From Trileptium ribeirensis (Eukaryota > Nematoda > Enoplea > Enoplida > Thoracostomopsidae): a stretch of 64,000 nt of DNA. Under the pieces are notes generated by a model. It ran no database searches. It saw only the letters and a program-made list of their open reading frames with translations, and had not been told where the DNA came from. Shown here piece after piece: positions 37,501 through 49,500 of this stretch; the stretch's first letter is position 1, and each line of letters opens with the position of its first letter. The translations under genes were made by a program, and so were the position numbers. The DNA is taken from the NCBI GenBank assembly GCA_030248225.1, contig JASANE010017438.1:1-64000 (forward strand), given 5' to 3'.

Positions 37501-40500
37501 GACCGTTCCGTCTCACATATCTACGAGCCGGGCATGGCAAGAGCTCGCCATACTAGCATTCTCTACCTATAAAAGTACTAGTCTATATGCGTAAAGATTC
37601 CTAACTTTTCCGTGAAAATCATCTTAAACGAAACAAGTTATCCTCGACTATTTGTACCTCTAAACTTTGAACTACAAGGGTACAACGAAACATAACCATA
37701 GTCCTGAAAACATCAAAGAAATACGCAAAAAGGTTACATCCAAATATAGACCTTTATGGCCATGATCAACATAATAAAAAGACATGAGTACGGTACAATT
37801 ACTGATAAATAGTTATGATTATACGTCCACAATCTAGGGTACAATACATCATGGTAATCGAAAAAGCATAGGCGCTTTTATGGCCTTAAACAACACGAAA
37901 GTACGGTATGAATATGGTATAACAGTTATACGTAAATGGTAAACAAGTACTATCCAAATCAGGCTGCCAAATCGTGTACGTATACCTAAAAATACATATG
38001 AGCATCAACAGCAATTCCAATGGTACACAGATATATGGTATGATCATGATTATACGAATCAGTTGCATACGTGCCTTTATGGCCATCAAAATGGTACAAT
38101 AAAACGATGGTAATGTTAATATATATATCCATACTTCAAGTACTCCAATAAAGCCTTTATGGCCAACAACAATATGGTTATAATAATGATAATAATATAC
38201 AGATTGCGTATACCAATGGGTGCCTTTATGGCACTACAGTCAATAATTATGTATAATGTACGATAGCGGTACTTCGACGATTAGCCATTCCTGAAATGTT
38301 AATAACGATACCCATTTTGATCACCAAACGCTGTCGGCGGTGCAGGGCGAAATATGACGAAAATTCCTAGTTTCTAGCGAGGTTAATGGGCGTAACGATT
38401 TATAATCTGTACCATTTATACGGTTTATAAATGAGGTGACCACAGGGTCTTACGGTCGATTCGTACGTAGGGGGGAATTCGGCTTATGTATTCGCTTGCG
38501 CAGAGGTCTTAAATTGGTTCTAATTCCATATACGTACGTATTTCGATGCAACGGTTTAGTTGCGTACCCATTTGGATATTCTAAGTTGGGAGACCTTCAT
38601 AACTAAATCCGTAAATTTTGACCATTACACTATGGACAGGATTACTAGAGTATTTGACTAAATGTTGGCCATTACACTATGGCCAGGATTATTGGGGTAT
38701 TTGTAAATGTTGGCCATTGGAGTGTGGCCAGGATTATTGGACAGTCTATTAAATGTTGGCCATTAGACTGTGGCCAGGATTAACGGTGTTCGACAAAATG
38801 TTGCGATTAGGCTATGGTCTGGATTAATCCACCTCGTAAAGATCCAGTATTGATCTGTTACATATGTATTATTATAAACTTATCTGTAAAGGTTAAGGTA
38901 AACTTTGGTTTATCTTTGTTTCGCTCACGAACTAAAAATCAAGTACCAAGGATATTAATATCTGGAAAAAGCGCGTACATAATTTTGAAGCGAAGATATG
39001 TTTGTAACATGAAATGACACCGAAGAACCATAGTAAGACCTCATACTTTATGCGCTCTTGATCTAACCGCTGAGCTACTCAGCCTAATTTTGACAAACTC
39101 TTTAAAGATGGGTAATTACGACCATGAGAAATATTTGTTCAGCAAAAGTAGTGAGTAAACATAACACTGACCCTGATGCGTCGAGAAATCTCTTCTTCCA
39201 CTTCTCGGAGCATACCAATTGCCCGTACCTCCGTGATGTGAGTTGCTAATGTGATACCAATATTGGAAGTTTGAAAATCCTCCTGAAATTGTAAAAAAGT
39301 GCAAATTCCACTCCAGTTAATCTTTCAATCATTATAATCATGTTTGCACAACAAGCAAAGAATAACCCTATAATTGCAGTTAATAGCATTTTCATGTAAC
39401 TCCGCGAACTCAAGAATATAAAAACTTACTTGCGATGACTAGAGTTGCACCTCAGTAAGTTTCAGCAAACAACTCGCCAATAACTCTATTAATTATATAT
39501 CTTCAATAATAAAGATATTGCGTGTACAAAGCAGCTTTTGCGCCGCGTACCAAAAACAAAATTATGCAGATCATTCGTTTTGAAATATTAGCTGCTATAA
39601 GAGTAAATTTGAAGAGAATATTATTCAAATGTATAGTTGATCCGTGCACCAAAACCCATGAAAAGGCATTAAATATGCACGGTGGATTCAAGATAACCAA
39701 ATCGTATTCAGCATACCGAAACACCTCTATATAGACTATTTTGATGCCATGTACCAAACTACTGAAAACCGACTATTTTTTGGAAATCGGGTTCATTGAC
39801 CCTAAACCAAATGGAAACCTCTGAAAAGGCATGAGATAGCCGTGCTGGAATCTATATAGCAAAACCATCGTATCCAACGTGCTTGGTAACCTAAATATAT
39901 ACTCACTGTATGGTAAAAACAAGCAATGAAACGATGAAATTTGAATAATCGCTATTTCTGGCAAAGGGTAGGTGAACCATATTCGGGCCCACAGTGGCCG
40001 AGATAGTGATCCTACAAAAAGTCATAGTCAGCAAAGTGGCGGATCTCGATAAGCTGCTTTTTTGATATGAAGACTGTGTCGCGAGAAATCGGCTGCGAAA
40101 AACCGGTACCCATATGGCCACATTTGGCAAATAACCCTTCAAAAACCCGCTTTTTTCCAAATCGAGTCGCAGCTGTTCGCGTTCAACTAAAGGACCCATT
40201 GTCGTCATTTCTGATATCAAATAAATAATTTGTCGAAATCTGTCCGACAATGAGTTATGAATGACAGCGACAAAAGAAATTTTGATGATTTTCCCCAAAC
40301 GCCGTCCATGAAAACTCGGTTTCAATTATAGTTGTTCGAATACTTAAAGCTAATTTTGCACACGTAACACAAGCTAATAATATATTCCAATAATATTGAC
40401 AGACTATTTTGAAACTCGATTTGTCATTCATCTGATAATTTAACGAATCTCGCTCTGAAGTCAACGGAATGAGTAGTAGCCAAACAATAAAATTCTGAGC

Positions 40501-43500
40501 TATAATAAATAATAACGATTATTCATAAAGCAACCCCAATTTACATCTTCGTAAACACGTGCAGTTTGTACGATATCGCGTGCGACGTAAATTAGTTTGA
40601 GTACAGCTATTGCAAATCCTTTGAGTATCGGATCGTCGATGCTGTATGGCTCGTGAAGGTACAGACAAATGAACGCAGTCTGAGCTAACGAATGGCCGTC
40701 GACCCAGGTTATCTTAAATAAAGTCCAACTGTATACTATAATACTACCGTACGCATAAGAAATAACAGTCGGCTTTCGAATGAGAGAGCATCGAGCTAGC
40801 AGCTGTCATTTCTAGTGGGTACTGTAATTTGATTTACGAAGTCTAAGGTGTCTAAATAACAAAGTGTATTTATGTTGTTACAACGTCGATCTTCATGATC
40901 AACACCGTGTAGTGCCATGGCGATAAAATATATTGTGTGGGGCTATGATGATAATTATGTAACTGAGTCTGATAGTTTAAAATCACCACAAAACACTTTC
41001 AAAATATTATTACAATGATCTTAAACGTTGAATCAGAAAATCCGATATATCGCGATTAGTTACGCAGAGCGAGACATACTTATCCCCAAATATTTAGAAC
41101 ACCAGGCTAGTTTTACGCATCTTCCCAGTGCCATTTGTATTACCCAGTTCCCGAGTCCTCTGTTACATCGTTCTATGCTCATAGCACAAACTATTGCTGG
41201 GATGACACGGTTCTACATACCAAATGTTACGGCACAATACCATATCTCCTCTGAAACACTTATTACTGTGCCGTGAAAGTATCATACGCTTTTTCAACAT
41301 ACAGCTCCTATGAATTTTAAAGCAAGTGTGTGTTTAGTTTTTGTGTGCAAATTTTAATACATCGACTAAATTTCTTCCTCAATTAAAGAAATTTATTTAC
41401 ATGTTAACAATATTACCAAAATAACTGTTGAAGGATACCTTAAACAGTTTGTACAACGGAGCATAAGCATTACACAAAGCTTCAGCAAATTGAATTTTAT
41501 AACGTTTACTTACTATTTTACAATATAATTTGTTGTGATCGCATAAGATGAATCTGTCAGATGTTTCCTAACATAAAATTTATTTCGAACTAGGAAATTT
41601 GCCACCCACAGTTTTTGAATTCCCAACCGCTTCCCCCACCCCACCCCCGAAATTGCAACGCTCCGTCTTCCTCCGGTGACCTACCTAGAGCTAAGCCAGC
41701 CCACCCCAGCTGAGAAACGCCTGGTGAGGTCTCAGATATTATATACCAAATCTGTTCGCGGAGGCAAATCTATACTTGTACGTTAGGACTGCAATGTGTT
41801 GACAAAAATGTTTTCGGCATTTCTAATAAAGGAAACTAAAAATGTTAAAGCGATAATCTCGCACCGAAAACTAAACACGGTTATAAATATTATTAGCTAA
41901 GAACACAACTAAGCAAACTGTAATTGCTTTTAATAATATTAATTTCATGCGGTGATTGATTTAAATATGTATTTAACAACTTACGAAACACGCGATAAGC
42001 GCATCACAAATCGAAACAAGTTCTTTGCTGCTAAAATTTGACGACTTGATCAAGCCTTCCTGTAAAAGCATACTATTCTTAATCATCAGTAATAACTGTT
42101 TTGAGCAATAATGTACAAATATTACGTAGCGCCTTAAATCACTCAAACCTCAAATATAAAACAAAATACTGACCGACCGAAAGCAAAAACATGTCGCTAA
42201 GATAGCAATGATTAAATAACATTTGGTGCACAATTGCGTGACTACACAATGCACATTATTTTCGAACTACATTATAGTCAGTGTTATGCATATTAAAACA
42301 GAATTTGACTTTACTACCCTCTGAAAACTATCGAAAGCATTCTCAGCTAATCCTAACAAAGTATATATACCAATATAACTGTACGTTTTCATGGACGGTA
42401 AATATGGATTAAAACGATGATGGTCATCGTGTTCCGAACCTTGAAATTTCGAAAATCCGTTAAAACCAATGGCCCAACAGGCGGAGAATACCTTAAGACA
42501 TATACTTCAAATGATTCTATTCCAACGTATCGAAAATAAGCACGCTAAATAATCGAATGCGTTGGGCGACAGTGATTGTCTAAAATGAGTAATATGTCCA
42601 GGGTTTCAGATAGCTGGTCATGCGATTTTTGTAGAAACAATCCGCTTAGATGCTATAAAATGTGACTATTAACAACTTTTTTATTTTAACTGTATATGTT
42701 TTCGGAAACTGTACAACTGAGTCTGTTTTTGTTTTATGTTTTGATAATGTTTCATGTCTGTTAACTTTAGTTAGACTTAGAAACTTACATTTAATGTTGT
42801 GTTGGATGTTGTCTTTTTACCTTGTTCCAAACTTCTAAAAGTGTTTTTGTTAATCCTTCATTTAGAATTTTTTGACAATAACTGAGTTTTTGGGTCATAG
42901 AATATCAATTAAATTGTTACTTAGCCTTGAATTTAAACCCGGAGGCTGTGGCTGGCAACGGGCACGTCTCTGATATTTTTGATAAACGCTTTCGATTGCT
43001 GGCGATTCATTGCAATATTCTAGGCAACGCCTCTTTCACCTTAATAGAATAACTGATGTCTCGAAGACGGGATGTTAAAGACCTCAAACGTAGAGTGTCT
43101 TTGAATCCTTGTTTTCGCCTGCTAGCTTTATTATTTCTACCTTCTCGTCCCACCATCTGTCCTCATCCTCGTATAGACATATAATAATTTGTCTGTTCAA
43201 TGCCTTTGGCCTTACATTGTCTCGTTCTGCAACGGCAGCCTTACGATAATCTATAGGAGTGAGGGTTTTGTCAGATTCAGTGGTTTTCTTAGTCATTCGA
43301 GGGACGCAGCGCTTCGTCCAGGCTTCCGAGACTGTTGTCTCGATCAGTCGTCATTCTTGTTCAATATCGTAAGACTGTCAAGAGCACTGAAACTGTTGGA
43401 TATTTCTAAGGCAAACTGTTCAGTCGAGTTTCATCGTAATTACCATATGATGGTCAGATCCGATACAAGCACCGCGTTTGACGCGTACCTCTTGGACAGA

Positions 43501-46500
43501 TCCTAGAAACGTTTACTAAATCCCCTGATCACAACGCAGCATAGTTATGTATGTAATGAATTTACATAAGTGTGGCAGCGTACTACATACAGTTATGATG
43601 CTATTATTAATGTGTATTATACACTCAGGACCATGCCAAGCTAAGTCTAAGCTTAAGCCTAAGTCTTTAGGAGTCATACCCAAACATCAAATTTTACGTA
43701 TTTTATTCAATAGCAGATATTGAAAACATTATGTCGGTAAAATATCATGTCACGTTTTCCCAAAACTGTTGTAGTGAAAACGAGGCATGATATAATAATT
43801 TATTATGCCCCCGCGGCTGTGTCGTTACGGCATCGAACTGTGAATGATTAAATAGTGCGATGGACTCTAAACCGGAATAACTCACCACTACATCGCTTCG
43901 CGGCTGTTAGGATCAATAGGATACGACAGATTCGAGGACATAACCTGTGGCTTCATTTCCCATTCCGTACTTATACGGTCGCAAGAGTAGCACAAACTGA
44001 GATAAGCACTGCCACGCAGTATACACCGGACGTTTTCATTTTTTCCTTTTTATTTCATTTTTGTATTATTACATAATAATTCATGATTATACTGCAGCGA
44101 TAAAGAGTGATACGTCAATATGATACGTAAGTCAGCTTCACTACATAGCACAACACTAACACTGAGAGCCTGTTCGAAATTTTGCACAGTGGTTTCCGCC
44201 ATACCCGCGTCCATTTTTGGATCCATCAATTCAATAGCAGACATCGCTTCATACAGCGAAAACCTAAAAAGCTATTATTCATTTTGCTATTGTGTACAAA
44301 ATATAAAACTGGTTTCTTATCCCTCCGCCAAAATGGTGAATTCTGAGTGTTGAAAATGTAATTTAGATTAAAGTACCAGCTTGCCTTGCTTTAATAGTTG
44401 ATGAGATATATCCGCTTACTGAGTATTCAGGGAATTACAATGTGCAACTGTTTAGCGCATAAATTGCTCTAGAAAATATCAAAAATATCCATACAGCCAT
44501 GTAGTTGCACAGATATTGCCGTTTTCGTGTATTTCGGGTCTTTTGGGCCTGTGCAAAAACATATTTTAACCCAACCCTGCACCGTAGGTACAGACAACAG
44601 AAGTGCATCACCTGCTGCTACATATAAGGTAAAGTTGCTCCATAACAAGCAATATCTCCGTAACCACTGCAGTATTGCTGCAGTGGTTACGGAGATATTG
44701 CTGTTTTCAAGTATTTTCGGTCTCTAGGGTCCATTCAGAAACCCATTTTAACCCAATCCTAAAGAGTAAATAGTGACGACATATCATTAGAGCCACATAG
44801 AGGGTGAATAGCTCTACAAAATGAACTTAATGTAAGTCATTATTATTTATTGGTTATGGATATGATCGTTTTCGAGCACTTCTGATGTCATGGCAATATT
44901 AAAAACCTTTGAACCCCAATCCTGGAACCAATTGGTTATTGTGCAAAATCTTTCTGTTCAGTTTTATAGAGCCTTAATAGCTCTACAAAATGAATTTGAT
45001 TTAGCTCAAATATATGCACCTGTTGTTGAGATGCAGGCAATAAGTTTTGTCGGACCCCTTTTCGACCCGTCATGAGCGCTTTAGACTAGAGCTTCGAATC
45101 CTATTTACGACCCGAAGTAGTTGCAAACCGTTTTCACGTCTACCTAAAGAACATAGATTTATAGCTTTTGACTGAGCTGTCGTGCGAGTCAATCGGCCCA
45201 GGTAAAGTTGAGTTATGCATGTCACACAAAAAATCTAGAAACGGACACAGTCGAAATTGACCACTCTTGCCAGTGAGAATGTTTCACTAGGCTCGTTTCA
45301 CTCACTATTCAGAATTCAAAAATTAATTTATCATTTGGCTCGGACCTGGAGCCGACACGAGCCTGCCATAAATATCAGAGGAGCCAAGCCAGAGCCCAAA
45401 GACCTGTCTGTGAAAACAGAGCCGAGTGTATCTGCAAAAGCTGTGGTCGGCTCTTAAAAAGTGTTTTATCAAAACAACAAACATAATTTGTATCTGCTGA
45501 TGAAAGCCAATAACAAAAACAGCCGAAATAACCTCGGATAGGCTCTTAAATGCTGCGGAAGCAACTATATCTATCTCGCGTGTATATTGTGTTCTCGTTT
45601 GAAACACAAACTTTGAAGGTTAAGAGCCGAGCGTGGATTTCTATCGGATACGGAGAACTGGACAGGGTTCACCAAGAGACGAGCCGTGCCTGAAAATCTG
45701 GCTCTTTCTGACCTCTATTGAGCAGCCCTTTATTAACACCAGTACTGTTCGAAATGACAACTACTCGTTGGAACGGTTGTTAAAGTGATCGGATTTGGTT
45801 CGACAAGTCCGCAACATCTAGCCGCTTTCTTAAATTTGTTTGGAGGAGATCCTCAAAGCTTGTTTGACATTTTCATTCCCTAATGCACAAATAATGTTCC
45901 ATTTCTGTTTCAGTTGTTTGTCCGTTTCAAATCCGACAGCTGTTTCTGGAAAGTACTTCGGGAAAAGGGACTGCTGTTCAGTTTTTATGTTCGCGGGTCC
46001 TGTTATGTTCGACATCATGCAGCCTTCACAGACAAATGTGTACAAAACCGGGCAGTTTTGTCTCTTACGCCCACCGTAATGATTCATTCACAGAGTAGTG
46101 CGTGCAAGAATTGCACACCGTAAGCTTGTAGCGACCATGTTGTAAAAAAGCAATATTGTCATGGCATTATGTTACTGCAAACATAGTGCACTCAATAGTG
46201 TAAACTAAAATGTTGCTGCTACAATAACATTGGGTTTTATTGCACCCTCAATAGCAATATCGAAAATATTGTCACTACAATAATATTGGCTTCTGTTGCA
46301 CAACCACTGAACGGTCGAGTTATTGCTGCGTCAAAAGCAACTAGTTGGTATTGTACCAATATATTGCTCGCTGAGTTTGATAATAGTAACCCATCCAGTT
46401 TCATATTGGTGCCCCCTCCTATCTGATATTAATCTCTCCTCCAGTTTGATATTGGTGTCCCTGTCCAGTTTGATAATGGCGCCCCATCCAGTTTGATATT

Positions 46501-49500
46501 GGTGCCCCTTCCAGTTTGATATTGGTGCCCTGCAAAATTGGTGCTCTCCTGCAGTTTGATACTGGTGCTCCCTCCAGTTTGTTATTGGTGCCCAGTCTAG
46601 TTTGACATTGGTGCCCTCTCCAGTTTCATATAGGTTCCCCGTCCAGTTTGATTTTGGTGCCTCCTCCAGTTTGATAGTGCTGCCCCCTCCAGTTTGATAC
46701 TGGGCAACCGCGTTCAAATAAGATAAAGTAGCGGAATTTTACTATTTTAATGCAAAATATAGCTTTTTGGCCTGGTAGCGTCCCACAGCATTAACAACAT
46801 GGTCAATGTGGGTTTATAACGCACGAACCTATTTGACGCATCAAATAACCCACCCTCTAAATCATAAATGCTCATATAGGAAGTGGGGGATTATACGATT
46901 ATCCCCCTGAGGCACCTTATAACCGCCTCACCAACCACCACCCTCTCCGTGCGCCCAAAGCTCGCGGAAATTTTACGGCGACAGGAGAAGATTGAAAAAA
47001 TAGTCCAATTTTTCTGCGAGGACAATTTAAGTAAGTGTTTCAAAAATTTGGGGACAATACAGAATGCTCCAGTTTGATATTGGTGTTCCCCTCCAGTGAG
47101 CCACAACACGCGTACACTTGAGCAGTAAACGGCGAATTTAGTAAGTGCAACCATTTGAAAAACAATTTGTTGCTATTATCATGTACAAAATAACAATGAT
47201 CAGCTTATGTAGCTAAAAGTTTCAGGTTCATTTGTATCAGGTTTGTGCTTGTAATATAATTTAACTCTGTCTCATTGGAATATAGTATACGTTCTTGTAG
47301 TACGTATATTTAAAACCCTTTTAGTTCGAGGAAAGCATCCAGTTTCTGTTACATTTTTGTTCTATTAGCAAAAACATATATATATATATCTGGGCTCTCC
47401 ATTCGCTGAAAATTTTGCCTGGCGCAATGAACCAGCCTCCCGTGGCAGCAACACTGCCAAAATGGTTTTGACGGAGAGAAAAAACTATTTTGGAGCAAAT
47501 TTTGACAACATTTGTGAAATTTTTGGCGTCAGAGCGGAATTTTAGTAAATTTTATGTACTTTACATAGATTGAAAACAAATGTTTTCAAAGAGGTGGTGT
47601 ACCGGGGGAGCCCAAAACTTTGCCAGGGGGCATGCACAGGGGGCACCTGTTAACCAGAGGGAACCGAAAAATGCCAGGGGGTCCCCAACCCCCCCCCAAT
47701 TTGGAAAGCCCAGTATATGCAATGGTTAAAAACCGTTTACATTGTCGAATGGTATAGCAATATTCTTTGTCAACAATATATTATAAATTACATCTGCATC
47801 ATTTTGTGTTGCGTGCGCATATTATTATATCACCGTTACCTAATTTCATATTAACACATACAAGTTTGTTGTCATTAATACTAAATGTCAATAAAATATT
47901 ATACTGTGCCAAGTTGCTACAATATTATCACCACATTTAATTAAGAAGCAGGACACATTTCTATTTTGCTTGAAGCGGAAAATGATTTTTATATTCAAAA
48001 AAGAATTTCGTTAGGGAAAAGAATTTTGGCCGTTTCACTGATGCCAGTTATGTGTTTTGTATGTATATCGTATTCAATTAATTCAATTTAATTATAATGA
48101 CTGACAGACTAATTAAAGATATGTATTGTCCAAAAATGGCAGTGGTGTTGAAAGCAGCATTAAATGTGAATGAAAATAAATTATAAAATAAATATGTATA
48201 TTTTAACACGATATACAACGCATTCATGAGAAACCGCGTAATGTAAAAATATGGGTAATTTCTTAAAATGTTGGTAATGTCCAGTTTCACCGATCACTGT
48301 CCTTATTTGTTTATGTATCTTTAAACATTCATAAATAGCATCTACGAAAACCTTTATAACCACAAACGAAGCAAATTATAGGTTGAACATTAGGTTGAAA
48401 GTCATGAAATCATGCATGGCTCAAAGGTGGCCTGCTGGGATACAGTACCAATCCAAAAACTACATTGGTCACAGATACACTCAAATAAATTTATTTCAGT
48501 AGCATCCGCGAAAGCCTTCATAATAGCAGATGCATTAACATACAGAAGTGAATTAAAAGTGTCGAAATCATGCGTAGTTCTTGGAGGGGATGGCAGGAGA
48601 TGCATTGCACTGGAGGGGGCATCAATATCTAACTCGAAGACATCACCAATAACAAGCTAGATGGGGGCACCAATATCAAACTGGAGGGGGCCAATATGGA
48701 ACAGTTTGGGGCACCATTGTGAAAATGGAGGGGAGCACCAATATCAAACTAAGGGGGACACGAATATCAAACTCGAGGGGGGCACCAATATCAAACTAAG
48801 GGGGACACGAATATCAAACTCGAGGGGGGCACCAATATCAAACTGAGGGGCACCAATATCAGACTGGAGGGGCACAATTATCAAACTCAATGAGCACTAT
48901 ATTGTTGCTAGAATACCAACTAGCTGCTTTTGACGCAACAATAACTCGACCGTTCAGCGGTTGTGCAACACAAGCCAATATTATTGTAGCGGCAATATTT
49001 TTATTCTGTTACTGATTGTGCAATAAAAGCTAATGTTATTGTAACAACAATATTTTAGCTTGTGCTACTGATTGCGCTATGTTTGCAATAACATAATGCT
49101 ACGACAATATTGTTTTCTTAAAGCATGGTCGCTGCAATAGCTTACGGTGTGCAATTCGTGCGCACACTTCTCTGTAAATGATGCATAAGAGACAAAAATC
49201 TCTTAAGGTCGGCAGTATAATATTTTAGTTTCATATAGATAGCTATAAAGCAATTTTGTCTCTTATAGTCAATTGTAAGATATTTTAGTCTCTTACAGCT
49301 GTCTGTAAGAGATTTTTTGTCTTTTAGAGCTGGCCACAAGAGATAAAAGTCTTTAACGACTGACAATACGAGATAAAAATATCTTAAGGACAGTTATAAC
49401 AGATTTTAGTTTGTAATGCTTTGCAGTTAAAGACAAAAGTCTCTTAAAGCCAATCGAAAGAGACTTCAAAAACGTACGGATAGCTGTAAGAGACATTTGT

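Larger units (their letters stand above)
46077..49188. mobile_element. 3.1-kb foldback element with minisatellite-bearing arms
   Basis: The terminus TAATGATTCATTCACAGAG is mirrored by CTCTGTAAATGATGCATAA. Reverse-complement similarity continues inward through TTGCACACCGTAAGC, blocks of CAATATTGTAGC-type repeats, and an array of a 21-bp unit, to about 46705 on the left and 48658 on the right. The 2-kb interior is not palindromic and includes a separate MITE at 47390-47713. The same terminal motif occurs in the short element at 59899-60605 and at 58690-58716. No transposase was found. It lies in the NAA35 intron between exon 1 and the MSAIELMDP exon. Confidence 0.85.

Noticed and set aside
39903..40325. 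140-codon minus-strand frame between two NAA35 exons
   Set aside because: It is the longest open frame in the introns, but it overlaps a satellite-like unit at one end, has no recognisable domain and is not continuous with exon phases. Probably chance or repeat-derived.
46331..46717. 128-codon minus-strand frame as a gene
   Set aside because: It is produced by a 21-bp tandem repeat whose unit length is a multiple of three.
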